Positions 1 through 17,988 of a DNA stretch of 64,000 nucleotides are shown here, piece after piece. Every line of letters starts with the position of its first letter. Positions within the stretch are counted from its first letter, which is position 1. Both the position numbers and the translations under genes were made by a program. Below the pieces are notes generated by a model. It saw only the letters and a list, made by a program, of their open reading frames with translations. It had not been told where the DNA came from and ran no database searches. Origin of the DNA: Catenuloplanes niger (lineage in GTDB: Bacteria; Actinomycetota; Actinomycetes; Mycobacteriales; Micromonosporaceae); the NCBI RefSeq assembly GCF_031458255.1, contig NZ_JAVDYC010000001.1, positions 3,605,001-3,669,000 on the forward strand, in the 5' to 3' direction.

Positions 1-53
1 ACGACCTCGTGGTCGTAGGCCTTGAGCCGGATGCGGATCTTCTGTCCCGCCAT
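1..53 (-). CDS. rpsJ: 30S ribosomal protein S10, N-terminal fragment
   Basis: Only the first 17 codons lie in the window; the gene runs off the left edge. The peptide begins MAGQKIRIRLKAYDHEVV, the conserved start of bacterial S10, a small-subunit protein that also acts as NusE in antitermination. The start is an ATG at 51-53 on the minus strand. It would be the first gene of the S10 operon, downstream of the tuf gene, which is the usual actinobacterial str-S10 arrangement. The roughly 400 bases between it and tuf form a leader with hairpins. Confidence 0.93.
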   Translation of the reverse strand, partial: MAGQKIRIRLKAYDHEV

Positions 54-417
54 GGTGGCTTCTGTTTCCTTCTCTCGATGCCGCTACCTGCCGAGTAGAA
101 CTCCTCGGCATGCCCCCGGATCAGACTCGGCCGGGTGTTTCACCGGCCGGATTTGACCCGGGGCACAGGGCCCTCGACCCTGTGCTGTCCGACCCCCGCG
201 GTCGGGCGTGTCGCGTTTTAACTTCACGCTCCGCCCCGAAATCCGGAGCGATTGCCCGTCAGCCCTCGGTGAGGACCTCGTCCGCCGGGATCGGGGCGCC
301 CTGGGCGATCAACCAACTATTCATTGATCAACAAACCCCAGACGCCGGGCGAGGGCGGCTGGACACAATGTCACGAGGACACAGCGCATCCAACCGCCCC
401 GCGCGGACGCAACCTGA
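54..417 (-). promoter_or_regulatory. S10 operon leader with hairpins and a shared 25-mer
   Basis: No protein gene is evident here. Read on the minus strand it is a long 5' leader of rpsJ. It contains an 8-bp stem at 163-170 paired with 178-185, a bulged stem at about 128-149, and a 25-base segment at 190-214 that is repeated exactly in the rpsL leader (5066-5090). The 25-mer can itself form a 5-bp CGACC/GGTCG hairpin. The shared segment lies about 140 bases upstream of rpsJ and about 155 bases upstream of rpsL, which suggests a common regulatory RNA element or protein-binding site. Its function is inferred from position only. Confidence 0.5.
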
Positions 418-445
418 CTAGTATGCCGTACTACCGAACGGCAAC
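418..445 (-). promoter_or_regulatory. candidate promoter of the S10 operon
   Basis: On the minus strand, TTGCC (around 440-444) is followed 15-16 bases later by TACTAG (418-423), just outside the tuf stop codon. The -10 resembles that of other promoters in the window, but the spacer is short, so the assignment is tentative. Confidence 0.3.
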
Positions 446-467
446 GCTAATCGGGGTACCTGTTTAC

Positions 468-1661
468 TTACTTGATGATCTTCGTGACCGTGCCGGCGCC
501 GACGGTGCGGCCACCCTCACGGATCGCGAACTTCAGGCCCTGCTCCATGGCGATGGGCTGGATCAGCTTGACCGCCATCGAGGTGGAGTCGCCCGGCATG
601 ACCATCTCGGTGCCCTCGGGGAGGGTAACGACACCGGTCACGTCGGTGGTCCGGAAGTAGAACTGCGGACGGTAGTTCTGGAAGAACGGCGTGTGCCGGC
701 CACCCTCCTCCTTGGAGAGGATGTAAACCTGGCCCTCGAACTCCGTGTGCGGAGTCGTGGTGCCCGGCTTGATGACGACCATGCCGCGCTCGACGTCCTC
801 GCGCTTGATGCCGCGGAGGAGCAGACCGACGTTCTCGCCGGCACGCGCCTCGTCCAGCACCTTGCGGAACATCTCGATACCGGTGCAGATCGTCTTGGTC
901 GACTTCTCGCGAATACCGACGATCTCCACCTCCTCGTTCGGCTTGAGGATGCCGCGCTCCGCGCGACCGGTGACCACGGTGCCGCGGCCGGTGATCGTGA
1001 AGACGTCCTCGATCGGCATGAGGAACGGCTTCTCGGTCTCACGGTCGGGCTGCGGGATCGCGGTGTCGACCGCGTCCATCAGCTCGAGCAGCTTGCCGGT
1101 CCACTCCGGGTCGCCCTCCAGCGCCTTGAGCGCCGAGACACGCACGACCGGAAGGTCGTCGCCCGGGAACTCGTAGGTGCTGAGCAGCTCGCGAACCTCG
1201 AGCTCGACGAGCTCCAGGAGCTCCTCGTCGTCGACCATGTCGCTCTTGTTGAGCGCCACGACGATGTACGGAACGCCGACCTGGCGGGCCAGGAGCACGT
1301 GCTCCTTGGTCTGCGGCATCGGGCCGTCGGTCGCCGCGACCACCAGGATCGCGCCGTCCATCTGCGCGGCACCGGTGATCATGTTCTTGATGTAGTCCGC
1401 GTGGCCGGGGCAGTCGACGTGGGCGTAGTGCCGCTTGTCGGTCTGGTACTCGACGTGCGCGATGGAGATCGTGATACCGCGGGCCTTCTCCTCCGGCGCC
1501 TTGTCGATCTCGTCGAACGGCGTGTAGGGGTTGAGGTCCGGGTACTTGTCGTGCAGGACCTTGGTGATGGCCGCGGTCAGCGTCGTCTTACCGTGGTCGA
1601 TGTGACCAATGGTGCCGATGTTGACGTGCGGCTTAGTCCGCTCGAACTTCGCCTTCGCCAC
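468..1661 (-). CDS. tuf: translation elongation factor Tu
   Basis: The 397-residue EF-Tu delivers aminoacyl-tRNA to the ribosome in a GTP-dependent way. The GTPase motifs are clear: GHIDHGKT near residue 19, DCPGHADY and NKSDMVD. Domains 2 and 3 are complete to the terminal [10 protein letters not shown]. The start is GTG at 1659-1661 ([14 protein letters not shown]), preceded by an AGGAGG-type ribosome binding site; an in-frame start 63 bases upstream would add residues not seen in the family. It is the last gene of the str operon (rpsL-rpsG-fusA-tuf), with a stable hairpin in the fusA-tuf gap. Confidence 0.98.
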   Translation of the reverse strand: MAKAKFERTKPHVNIGTIGHIDHGKTTLTAAITKVLHDKYPDLNPYTPFDEIDKAPEEKARGITISIAHVEYQTDKRHYAHVDCPGHADYIKNMITGAAQMDGAILVVAATDGPMPQTKEHVLLARQVGVPYIVVALNKSDMVDDEELLELVELEVRELLSTYEFPGDDLPVVRVSALKALEGDPEWTGKLLELMDAVDTAIPQPDRETEKPFLMPIEDVFTITGRGTVVTGRAERGILKPNEEVEIVGIREKSTKTICTGIEMFRKVLDEARAGENVGLLLRGIKREDVERGMVVIKPGTTTPHTEFEGQVYILSKEEGGRHTPFFQNYRPQFYFRTTDVTGVVTLPEGTEMVMPGDSTSMAVKLIQPIAMEQGLKFAIREGGRTVGAGTVTKIIK

Positions 1662-1734
1662 TGGTGTCCTCCTGTGGACTGTCTGGTTCGTTGCGCGCGG
1701 TGCCGGCTGGGACTCCGCGAACATTGTCGACTGT

Positions 1735-1770
1735 GCGCCACGGACCGGATTTGCATCCGGCCCGTGGCGC
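1735..1770 (-). other. intercistronic hairpin between fusA and tuf
   Basis: A 9-bp stem (1735-1743 with 1762-1770) encloses a second 6-bp stem (CCGGAT with ATCCGG). There is no U tract, so it is more likely an RNA processing or stability element, or a partial attenuator in front of the highly expressed tuf, than a full terminator. Confidence 0.5.
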
Positions 1771-1842
1771 TGCGGTCTTTGAGGCCGCTTCGGCCGTCAG
1801 GCCAGGTCTCACGCAGCCCGCCGAGACGGGCTCGGGGCGAAA

Positions 1843-3939
<2,097 letters not shown>

Positions 3940-4010
3940 TGTAATCCCTACTTCGTCGTCTCGTCGGGTTGCTGAATCACCCGGCTCGCACCGGATGACG
4001 GTTGCGCCGG

Positions 4011-4067
4011 GTAATCCAGCGGTGTGCCCGGCGGCCGGCCGAGACCGGCGCCGGGCGGCTGGATTAC
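4011..4067 (-). other. large hairpin at the rpsG-fusA junction
   Basis: Ten bases (4011-4020) pair with 4058-4067, overlapping the rpsG stop codon, and the enclosed GC-rich sequence adds further pairing (GCCCGG with CCGGGC). It lies in the gap where E. coli carries its S7 regulatory site between rpsL and rpsG; here it is between rpsG and fusA. A role in translational coupling, RNA processing or partial termination is inferred. Confidence 0.5.
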
Positions 4068-4534
4068 CAGCGGTAGTGCGCGAAGGCCTTGTTGGACTCG
4101 GCCATCTTGTGCGTGTCCTCGCGCCGCTTGACGGCGGCACCGAGGCCGTTGCTCGCGTCGAGCAGCTCGTTCTGCAGCCGCTCGATCATGGTCTTCTCAC
4201 GACGAGCCTTCGAGTAGGTCGTCAGCCAGCGCAGGCCCAGCGTCAGCGCGCGGGACGGGCGGACCTCGACCGGCACCTGGTAGGTCGCGCCACCGACACG
4301 GCGGCTGCGGACCTCGAGGGTCGGCTTGACGTTGTCCATGGCGCGCTTGAGCGTCACGACCGGGTCAGTGCCGGTCTTCTCCCGGCAGCCCTCGAGGGCG
4401 CCGTAGACGATGCGCTCGGCGAGCGCGCGCTTGCCGTCCATCAGGATCTTGTTCACCAGCTGGGTGACCAGCGGCGAGTTGTAAACCGGGTCCGGCGTCA
4501 GCGGCCGACGGGGAGCGGGGCCCTTACGCGGCAT
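4064..4534 (-). CDS. rpsG: 30S ribosomal protein S7
   Basis: Protein of 156 residues, the usual S7 length, from [10 protein letters not shown] to [10 protein letters not shown]7 nucleates assembly of the 3' domain of 16S rRNA and lies near the exit-site tRNA. The ATG at 4532-4534 is two bases past the rpsL stop, indicating translational coupling. A reading extended 20 codons upstream would overlap rpsL and is rejected. Confidence 0.98.
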   Translation of the reverse strand: MPRKGPAPRRPLTPDPVYNSPLVTQLVNKILMDGKRALAERIVYGALEGCREKTGTDPVVTLKRAMDNVKPTLEVRSRRVGGATYQVPVEVRPSRALTLGLRWLTTYSKARREKTMIERLQNELLDASNGLGAAVKRREDTHKMAESNKAFAHYRW

Positions 4535-4535
4535 G

Positions 4536-4910
4536 TCAGCTCTTCTCCTTCTTCGCGCCGTAGCGGCTGCGCGCCTGCTTGCGGTTACGCACACCCTGGG
4601 TGTCGAGCGAACCGCGGATGATCTTGTAGCGAACGCCCGGAAGGTCCTTCACACGACCGCCACGCACGAGCACGATCGAGTGCTCCTGCAGGTTGTGACC
4701 CACACCGGGGATGTACGCGGTCACCTCGATCTGGCTGCTGAGCTTCACACGAGCGACCTTGCGCAGCGCCGAGTTGGGCTTCTTCGGGGTGGTGGTGTAG
4801 ACGCGCGTGCAGACTCCGCGACGCTGGGGACTCCCCTTCAGCGCCGGCGTCTTGGTCTTACTCGTCTTCGCCTGGCGGCCCTTGCGGACCAGCTGCTGGA
4901 TCGTGGGCAC
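4536..4910 (-). CDS. rpsL: 30S ribosomal protein S12
   Basis: The 124-residue S12 of the decoding centre, starting at GTG 4908-4910 with GGAG six bases upstream. The two streptomycin-contact lysines are wild type: K43 in TTTPKKPNS and K88 in GRVKDLPG. The S12 allele therefore gives no hint of streptomycin resistance or the related ribosomal activation phenotype. First gene of the str operon, with a leader of about 300 bases and a good promoter upstream. Confidence 0.98.
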   Translation of the reverse strand: MPTIQQLVRKGRQAKTSKTKTPALKGSPQRRGVCTRVYTTTPKKPNSALRKVARVKLSSQIEVTAYIPGVGHNLQEHSIVLVRGGRVKDLPGVRYKIIRGSLDTQGVRNRKQARSRYGAKKEKS

Positions 4911-5219
4911 CGGGTACTCCGCTCCCTGTCCTGTCCGGGCCCGTCGGGCCCGTTAACTTCCGTGGCGGCCGCCCTTGTGGCGACCGGACCGTCTGTCTTA
5001 CCTACCCGGCTGCGCCGGTCTTGCCTCTTGCTGCCGATCGGGGGGCCTGCTGGGAGTAGGCCTCTCGACCCCCGCGGTCGGGCGTGTCGCCCGGCGCTAC
5101 GGTCGCGCGGTAAGGACTCGCGCTGGTCTGCCATTGTCGTGGTGCGCATCGCTCATCCGGGCTCTGAGTTCCGGACCGAACGGCGCACGCACAAGTTGCC
5201 CGGGCTAGCCCGGGCACGA
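4911..5219 (-). promoter_or_regulatory. str operon 5' leader
   Basis: About 300 bases of leader between the predicted transcription start and rpsL. It holds the second copy of the 25-base segment shared with the rpsJ leader (5066-5090). No convincing protein gene is present. The stretch 5255-5474 further upstream shows no gene or clear element. Confidence 0.5.
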
Positions 5220-5225
5220 AGGGAA

Positions 5226-5254
5226 AGAGTACCCACCGTGAGGGCGCTGGTCAA
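5226..5254 (-). promoter_or_regulatory. promoter of the str operon (rpsL)
   Basis: Minus-strand -35 TTGACC (5249-5254), a 17-base spacer, and -10 TACTCT (5226-5231). This is a near-ideal housekeeping-sigma promoter and predicts a start near 5219. Confidence 0.65.
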
Positions 5255-5474
5255 AACCGGACGGTAAGGAGAGCTATCTCCCCACTACACGACTCCCAAC
5301 GGATCTCCGGCTTCGGACCTCACACCCGGCGCTCTGGCAACCGGAAACCCGGGATCCAGAACTCCTGATGCTGACACCTTCAGCGACGAACCACTCTGCA
5401 AAGCCAAGTGTACCCGGTCCCCAGGGACGCCATTCACTGACTCCCTACATGCCCACGGGCCGCCGGGCAAGTAC

Positions 5475-6626
5475 CTACGACAGGCTCAGGACCACGACGA
5501 TCAGCAGGGACAGCAGGGCCACCGTGGCCCCTCCCCCGCCGAGCGACAGACCGGTGATCGCCAGCCCTCGGCCGCTGAACCGGATCGATGACGCCTCGGC
5601 CGGCCGGCGCACCTGACGCAGTGCCCCGGTGCCCTGCACCACCGCGCCGACGCCCGCGATCACGGCCAGCAACGCGAACGCGCCGGCGACCAGACCGCCC
5701 CAGCCGTCCTGCGCGCCTAGCAGCCCGAAGCACGCCACGGCGAACGACACGAGCAGCGCCGCGCTTCCGGTGATCAGCGACCCGATCGCGAGACCGGACA
5801 CCACCGCGGGCACCTCCAGGTGCACCACCGCGAACGGCGTCTCCGGCACCGGCTCCACCCGCTCCGCGTTCCCCCAGCCCTCCCGCGGTGGCGGCGGAAC
5901 ACCGGGCGGACCCATCGGGGGGTACGCCGCGGGTCGCACGGCAGTCATCGCGGGTGCACCGGCCATCGCGTATCCCGGGTGCGGCAGCACGGCGGCCGGG
6001 TGAGCCGGCACCGCCGGATATCCGGGGTACGCCCCCGGCTGCGGGCCCGGGGCATGTCCCGGGTAGGCCGCGGGATACCCGGCCAGGCCGGGATGAGCCG
6101 GCTGCGACGGTGCCGGATACCCGTAACCGGGATACGGCTGCGCCGGATACTGCTGCCCGAAACCCTGCTGCCCCGGGTACGGCTGACCGGGAGTCTGCTG
6201 CCCCGGATACGGCTGTCCCGGATACGCCCCGGGATACGGCTGCCCCTGGTACGGCCCGGGGTAGGGCCGGCCAGGAACCTGCTGCCCCGAGTACCGGCCG
6301 GGATACGGCTGACCCTGGTACGACGGCTGACCGGGATACGGCTGGCCCGGATACGGCGGCTGAGCCGGATAGCCGGGGTAGGCCGCCGGCCGCACCGGAC
6401 CCGGTGCCGGCGACGTGAGCGGCGGAGCCTGCCCACCGGGCGCCGCGGTGAACGGCCCCGATCCCACAGCGGACGGTCCCGGCGCCCCGGCCGGCGTTCC
6501 CGGAGCGGGAGCCGGCGGGACCTCCGGTGCCGCCGGCGTCGGCTCGGCCGCGCGGGGCGGCTCGGACCCGGCCACCGGTCGCTGCCAGACGGAGTCGGGG
6601 TGCCCGCCCTGGGGCTGTTCGGTCAC
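5475..6626 (-). CDS. proline-rich DUF4190-type membrane protein
   Basis: A 383-residue protein of unknown function. Residues about 1-230 are low-complexity and Pro/Gly/Tyr/Gln-rich, with many PYPGQ-like repeats. A hydrophobic C-terminal region (about 275-380) carries three or four membrane segments in the DUF4190 pattern: two segments around an acidic/tryptophan turn, then a terminal helix. The GTG at 6624-6626 follows GGGAGGAG. Such proteins are common in actinobacteria, where the Pro-rich arm is cytoplasmic or extracytoplasmic and may bind partners. The next gene upstream (6721-7074) is a shorter membrane protein with a similar C-terminal pattern, so the two may be functionally linked. Confidence 0.75.
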   Translation of the reverse strand: MTEQPQGGHPDSVWQRPVAGSEPPRAAEPTPAAPEVPPAPAPGTPAGAPGPSAVGSGPFTAAPGGQAPPLTSPAPGPVRPAAYPGYPAQPPYPGQPYPGQPSYQGQPYPGRYSGQQVPGRPYPGPYQGQPYPGAYPGQPYPGQQTPGQPYPGQQGFGQQYPAQPYPGYGYPAPSQPAHPGLAGYPAAYPGHAPGPQPGAYPGYPAVPAHPAAVLPHPGYAMAGAPAMTAVRPAAYPPMGPPGVPPPPREGWGNAERVEPVPETPFAVVHLEVPAVVSGLAIGSLITGSAALLVSFAVACFGLLGAQDGWGGLVAGAFALLAVIAGVGAVVQGTGALRQVRRPAEASSIRFSGRGLAITGLSLGGGGATVALLSLLIVVVLSLS

Positions 6627-6720
6627 GCCTGTGTTCTCCTCCCACTGTCCCCGCGGCACCGCGAGGCCTCGCGTGCGTCGAGGGCGCCCGCCGAGCATGG
6701 CACAGCGGAGCGCGCCCGTG

Positions 6721-7074
6721 TCAGTCGATGCCGGGCGCGAAGTCCTGCAGCGGCGCGTTGGCGTAGTTGAAGACCGCGACGACCAGCGCCAGCACCAGCG
6801 CGCAGGCGGCCAGTGTGATCCCGGACCAGGCGAGCACGGTGCCGCGGCGGATCCACGCGGCGCCGGTCAGGTAGCCACCGGACGCGTACGCCTCGCGCTC
6901 CGCCTGCCGGGCCAGCTGCAACGCGATCGTGGCCGGCACCAGCCCGCCCACCAGCGGCCCGGTGAGGAACGCGATCAGTCCGAGCGCGAACACGGCCGGC
7001 GCCTTGGTCGACCGCACCGGCTCCGGATCGAGCGGGTGCCGCCCCGGCCCCACCATCGCCTGGGAGACGCTCAT
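6721..7074 (-). CDS. small DUF4190-like membrane protein
   Basis: A 117-residue protein with two strong membrane segments, around residues 28-55 and 82-104. The intervening stretch is basic and amphipathic (LARQAEREAYASGGYLTGAAWIRRG without further motifs). The ATG at 7072-7074 has GGAG six bases upstream; a GTG at 7102-7104 would add 10 residues but lacks a ribosome binding site. No enzymatic motif is visible. It sits between the rpoC terminator and the Pro-rich membrane protein and is probably co-transcribed with the latter. Confidence 0.65.
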   Translation of the reverse strand: MSVSQAMVGPGRHPLDPEPVRSTKAPAVFALGLIAFLTGPLVGGLVPATIALQLARQAEREAYASGGYLTGAAWIRRGTVLAWSGITLAACALVLALVVAVFNYANAPLQDFAPGID

Positions 7075-7173
7075 GCCCGGCTCCGCGGGCCGCCGCGGCT
7101 CCACGGTGGCCGGCGCCGAGCCGATGGTTCACTCGCAAGCTCGCTCATGCCGTCCATCATCCCTCGTCGAACA

Positions 7174-7210
7174 CCGAGGGCGGGGACGCATCTCGCGTCC
7201 CCGCCCTCGG
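7174..7210 (-). terminator. terminator of the rpoBC operon
   Basis: A perfect 16-bp stem (7174-7189 with 7195-7210) with a five-base loop, 30 bases beyond the rpoC stop. No U tract follows, which is common for actinobacterial terminators. Confidence 0.75.
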
Positions 7211-7239
7211 CGGTGGTTCATCCGATCAGATCACGCAGC

Positions 7240-11130
<3,891 letters not shown>

Positions 11131-11178
11131 GTTATATATCCCTCGTGTCGTGTCTGTAAGGCTAGGTGGGCTCCGGGG

Positions 11179-11212
11179 CAGGTGAGGGGCGGGCGGACCC
11201 GCCCCTCACCTG
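11179..11212 (-). other. 15-bp perfect hairpin between rpoB and rpoC
   Basis: Bases 11179-11193 pair perfectly with 11198-11212, with a four-base loop, directly after the rpoB stop. Because rpoC depends on read-through, this is more likely an RNA processing or stability element, or a partial attenuator, than a complete terminator. Confidence 0.65.
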
Positions 11213-11217
11213 GAACC

Positions 11218-14649
<3,432 letters not shown>

Positions 14650-14780
14650 GATGCGTCCTTCCGAGGACCGGTGCTGCAAAACGGCCGTTATGCGCGCACC
14701 CCAACTGACCCCGCATGGGCGGAATGACCGGTCTGAGCATTCCAGGGCAGGGCTGTAGTGAGAAGGCAGCGCAAACTAGC

Positions 14781-14809
14781 AGTGTAGCCGCACGGCTAAC
14801 CGCTGTCCA
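14781..14809 (-). promoter_or_regulatory. promoter of rpoBC
   Basis: Minus strand TGGACA (14804-14809), a 17-base spacer, TACACT (14781-14786). The transcript would start near 14774, about 125 bases before the rpoB start. The -10 matches those of the rpsL and rplJ promoters in this window closely. Confidence 0.65.
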
Positions 14810-15245
14810 GCCCCCCACCACAGGTCGCCGCGGAACAGGCCGGGCGCACCTGATCGGTGCTCGCCGGGCCGCTCGGAACGCGGCGTGACTCTGTCGGTTC
14901 GTCCCCGGTGTTACCCGGGGCGGGGCCGTCGCAAGCGCGGAAGGTCTTGCTGCCGTTTAGCGTGCCTGCCCCCACAGCCCACGTCAAGACTTGCGAGGCG
15001 GGTCGGAGCCCGGTGATCGACGACAAGCGCTCAAAACGGGCCACATAAGCCGTAAATCCGGCAATAACCCTGGGGGATCACACGGTTTAATGATCACCTA
15101 ATACGGTCCGCAATCGGACGATGCCGAACAGCATCCCCCCGCGGCGGTACGAACGACCTGCGGCCTTCCTCGCCGGCCACCCGGACACCGCCGCGCCGAC
15201 GGCCGGCACCGGGGTTCGGGAGTGACACACGCCACTCGCGAACGC
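14810..15245. other. gene-free gap between rplL terminator and rpoB promoter
   Basis: About 430 bases with no convincing reading frame. Apart from the rplL terminator at its right edge and the rpoB promoter at its left edge, no repeat or conserved site is seen. The stretch around 15040-15110 is locally AT-richer and could hold an additional promoter, but no clear -35/-10 pair was found. Confidence 0.5.
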
Positions 15246-15281
15246 CGAAGGCGGGTGCCCCGACCGGGACACCCGCCTTCG
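15246..15281 (-). terminator. terminator of rplJL
   Basis: A perfect 12-bp stem (15246-15257 with 15270-15281) lies 15 bases beyond the rplL stop on the minus strand. It separates rplJL from rpoBC, so rpoBC should depend mainly on its own promoter. Confidence 0.75.
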
Positions 15282-15295
15282 CGGAAACGCAGGAC

Positions 15296-15679
15296 TTACT
15301 TGAGGGTGACCTTGGCGCCTTCGCCCTCGAGCTTCTCCTTGGCCTTGTCGGCCGTCTCCTTGTTGACCTTCTCGAGGATGGCCTTCGGCGCCGACTCGAC
15401 GACGTCCTTGGCCTCCTTCAGGCCCAGGCCGGTCAGCTCGCGCACGACCTTGATGACCTGGATCTTCTTGCCACCGTCGGCCTCGAGGACGACGTCGAAC
15501 TCGTCCTTCTCCTCCGGCGCGTCGGCAACGGCGGCCGGGCCGGCCGGGCCGGCGATCGCGACCGGCGCGGCGGCGGTCACGTCGAAGGTCTCCTCGAACT
15601 GCTTCACGAACTCGGAGAGCTCGATCAGCGTCATCTCCTTGAACGCGTCGAGCAGCTCGTCGGTGCTGAGCTTCGCCAT
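15296..15679 (-). CDS. rplL: 50S ribosomal protein L7/L12
   Basis: The 127-residue stalk protein. An N-terminal dimerisation helix region ([20 protein letters not shown]) is followed by a flexible Ala/Pro/Gly-rich hinge (about residues 36-55) and the conserved C-terminal factor-binding domain ([18 protein letters not shown]). It recruits translation GTPases, including the EF-Tu and EF-G encoded nearby. It follows rplJ with an 87-base gap and ends at a strong terminator. Confidence 0.98.
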   Translation of the reverse strand: MAKLSTDELLDAFKEMTLIELSEFVKQFEETFDVTAAAPVAIAGPAGPAAVADAPEEKDEFDVVLEADGGKKIQVIKVVRELTGLGLKEAKDVVESAPKAILEKVNKETADKAKEKLEGEGAKVTLK

Positions 15680-15766
15680 GTCGGCGGTCCTTCCTCTTGC
15701 TTCTGCAACACGCGAGCGTGCTCGCGGGTCAGGTCTTTGGTTGGGGTCTTACCGAGCGCGAGGGCC

Positions 15767-16312
15767 TCAGGCGGCCTCCGCGCCCTCCTTCTCACGCTTG
15801 TCCTGCAGCGCGGCCACCGTACGGGCGGTCTTGGACAGCGGCGCCTGGAAGAGCGCAGCAGCCTTGCTGAGGTTGGCCTTCATGGCGCCGGCCAGCTTGG
15901 CCAGCAGCACCTCACGGGACTCGAGGTCGGCGAGCTTGTTGACCTCGGCGGCCGAGATGGCCTTGCCCTCGAAAACGCCGCCCTTGATGACGAGCGCGGG
16001 GTTGGCCTTCGAGAACTCACGAAGGCTCTTCGCCGCCTCGACGGGGTCGCCGGAAACGAAGGCGAGCGCGGTAGGACCGGTGAACAGCGTGTCGAGGCCC
16101 GAGATGCCCGCGTCCGTCGCAGCCCGCTTCGCGAGCGTGTTCTTCGCGACCGCGTAGGTGGTCTCGCGACCCAGCGAGCGCCGCAGCTTGGTCAGCTGCG
16201 CGACCGTCAGGCCCCGGTACTCGGTGAGCACGGTGGCGCCCGAGTTACGGAAGTGCTCCGTCAGCTCGGCGACGGCAGTGGCCTTGTCGGCCCGAACCGG
16301 CTTGTCCGCCAT
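15767..16312 (-). CDS. rplJ: 50S ribosomal protein L10
   Basis: The 181-residue stalk base protein that binds 23S rRNA and carries L7/L12 dimers through its C-terminal helix. The ATG at 16310-16312 ([21 protein letters not shown]) follows GGGAGGGAC; a longer in-frame reading runs through the leader and is rejected. L10 family residues [15 protein letters not shown] and KNTLAKRA are present. The mRNA leader has a 9-bp stem near the ribosome binding site, as expected for L10 autoregulation. Confidence 0.97.
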   Translation of the reverse strand: MADKPVRADKATAVAELTEHFRNSGATVLTEYRGLTVAQLTKLRRSLGRETTYAVAKNTLAKRAATDAGISGLDTLFTGPTALAFVSGDPVEAAKSLREFSKANPALVIKGGVFEGKAISAAEVNKLADLESREVLLAKLAGAMKANLSKAAALFQAPLSKTARTVAALQDKREKEGAEAA

Positions 16313-16513
16313 GTCCCTCCCTTCTCGTTGCTTGCGGCTGGTCTGCCCCGAACAACGAGAAAGCCCCGGCGCAGGACAGCGCACGGGGCCGGGCGCGGCA
16401 CGAAACCGCGGCGGATCCAAAATTCCAGCGCTCGCCCTGCGCGGGTCGCCCGTCGGACGGGACCTTCGGCCGCACCGGGAGGCGCGGCGACCAGCGGTCT
16501 ATGGGTGAAACTT
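16313..16513 (-). promoter_or_regulatory. rplJ leader, probable L10 autoregulatory RNA
   Basis: The 200-base leader contains a 9-bp stem (16322-16330 with 16353-16361) just before the ribosome binding site, and GC-rich pairing further upstream (about 16363-16400). L10 leaders that bind the L10-L12 complex are widespread in bacteria. Assignment to that family is by position and a visible stem, not by a covariance search. Confidence 0.5.
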
Positions 16514-16519
16514 CGACCA

Positions 16520-16548
16520 AGAGTAGCGGGCCGTCCCGCCATCGCCAA
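16520..16548 (-). promoter_or_regulatory. promoter of rplJL
   Basis: Minus strand TTGGCG (16543-16548), a 17-base spacer, TACTCT (16520-16525). The -10 is identical to that of the str operon promoter, consistent with coordinated ribosomal gene control. Confidence 0.6.
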
Positions 16549-16652
16549 ATCCGGGGACGCGAGAGCCGCTTAGGTTAATTCTTGAGAACTTTTCGCCCCT
16601 GAGTCGGACATCCGCTTGCCGTACGCCCCGACTGGCTCCATGATCAGCCGCC

Positions 16653-17918
16653 GTGCCCGCAGAGACACCCACCCAGCGCACGGCCGAGAACGGCGAGAAG
16701 GCCGGCACTCCGAAGGCCGGCACTCCCACATCCGACACGGCGACGCCGCCGGCCGCCCGGCCCGCCGCCCCGACGGCGCCCGAGGGCCCCGGGCAGTCCT
16801 GGTGGCCCGCCATCCGGATCGGCGGCGCGGTCTGGGCCTCCTCCTACCTGGCCTGGATCACCGTCACGCTCTTCACGCAGTACGGCCGGCCGCACGGCAA
16901 CCCGATCGGGTTCGTGGACCTGTTGCGCGGTGGCTGGTGGCGCTACGACGCGATGGTCTTCACCCGCCTCGCGGAGAACGGCTACGGCACCCATCCGGTC
17001 GACCCGGCGTTCTTCCCGCTCTACCCGATGCTGGTCCGCGGCGCCGACATGCTGCTGCCCGGCGGCGCGAAGTTCACCGCGATCGGTGTCGCCGCGGTCG
17101 CGATGTTCGCCATGTACACGCTGCTCTACCGCCTCACGGAGGTCGAGTTCAGCCCGGCCGTGGCGGTGCGGACCTGCTGGGCGATGGCGGCCTGGCCGGT
17201 CGCGTTCTTCCTCGGCATCGGATACAACGCCTCGCTGTTCATCGCGCTGATGCTGGGCGCGGTCTACGCGATGCGCCGCGGGCACTGGTGGGTGGCCGGC
17301 GTCCTCGGCGGCTTCGCGTCCGCGACCCGCTCGGTCGGAGTGCTGCTCGCGATCGCGTTCGCCTACGAGTACCTGCGGCAGAACGGCTTCCGCTGGCGCT
17401 GGAACGTGCTCGCGGTCGGCCTGATGCCGGGCGGCCTGGTCGCGTACGCCGGCTGGTTGTGGTGGCGGTTCGGCGACCCGCTGCTGTTCCTGGAGGCGCA
17501 GAAGCCGTGGGGCCGCGAGCTGGACTGGCCGTGGGCCGGCATCGTCGACGCGGCCGAGGTGGTCGCCACCGCGCCGCTGGCGCAGAACGGCACGCTGCAC
17601 AACCTGCTCGACCTGGCCGCGGTGCTGGCCCTGATCGGGCTGCTGACGCTCTGCTTCGCCGGGCCCTGGCGGATGCGCCGCGACCAGTGGATGTTGCCGC
17701 TGCTCGGCATCGCGTTGCTGCTCTTCGCGATCTCGTTCCCGGCCGGCGAGAACCGCAACCAGTCGCTGATGTCCGCGCCGCGCTTCGCGCTGGAGGTGTT
17801 CCCGGCGTTCATCATCCTGGGCCACCTGAAGCTGCCGACGCAGGTCTACGCGACGGTCGCGCTGATGCTCCAGGGCGTCCTGCTGGCCCACTTCACCGCG
17901 GGCGGCTGGGTCGGCTGA
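16653..17918 (+). CDS. PIG-V-type mannosyltransferase, integral membrane
   Basis: A 421-residue polytopic protein. A Pro/Ala/Thr-rich cytoplasmic leader (about 1-48) is followed by eight or more membrane segments. The first loop has the GT-C style motif RYDAMVFTRLAENGY around residues 95-110, with D98 as the likely catalytic acid, then FFPLYPMLVR. This matches the PIG-V/Gpi18 family of polyprenyl-phosphate-mannose-dependent transferases, which in actinobacteria modify lipoglycans or secreted proteins. The start is GTG 16653. It is transcribed against its ribosomal neighbours, interrupts the rplA-rplJ order, and shares a bidirectional terminator with rplA. The exact acceptor is unknown. Confidence 0.8.
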   Translation: MPAETPTQRTAENGEKAGTPKAGTPTSDTATPPAARPAAPTAPEGPGQSWWPAIRIGGAVWASSYLAWITVTLFTQYGRPHGNPIGFVDLLRGGWWRYDAMVFTRLAENGYGTHPVDPAFFPLYPMLVRGADMLLPGGAKFTAIGVAAVAMFAMYTLLYRLTEVEFSPAVAVRTCWAMAAWPVAFFLGIGYNASLFIALMLGAVYAMRRGHWWVAGVLGGFASATRSVGVLLAIAFAYEYLRQNGFRWRWNVLAVGLMPGGLVAYAGWLWWRFGDPLLFLEAQKPWGRELDWPWAGIVDAAEVVATAPLAQNGTLHNLLDLAAVLALIGLLTLCFAGPWRMRRDQWMLPLLGIALLLFAISFPAGENRNQSLMSAPRFALEVFPAFIILGHLKLPTQVYATVALMLQGVLLAHFTAGGWVG

Positions 17919-17941
17919 CCGCCGGCCACCCGTACGCACGA

Positions 17942-17974
17942 AAACGCCCCCGGCCGCGACGGCCGGGGGCGTTT
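17942..17974. terminator. bidirectional terminator between the PIG-V gene and rplA
   Basis: A perfect 14-bp stem (17942-17955 with 17961-17974) with a five-base loop, AAA on the left and TTT on the right. It can stop both the plus-strand glycosyltransferase transcript and the minus-strand rplK-rplA transcript. Confidence 0.85.
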
Positions 17975-17988
17975 CTCGTCGAGCGGTA

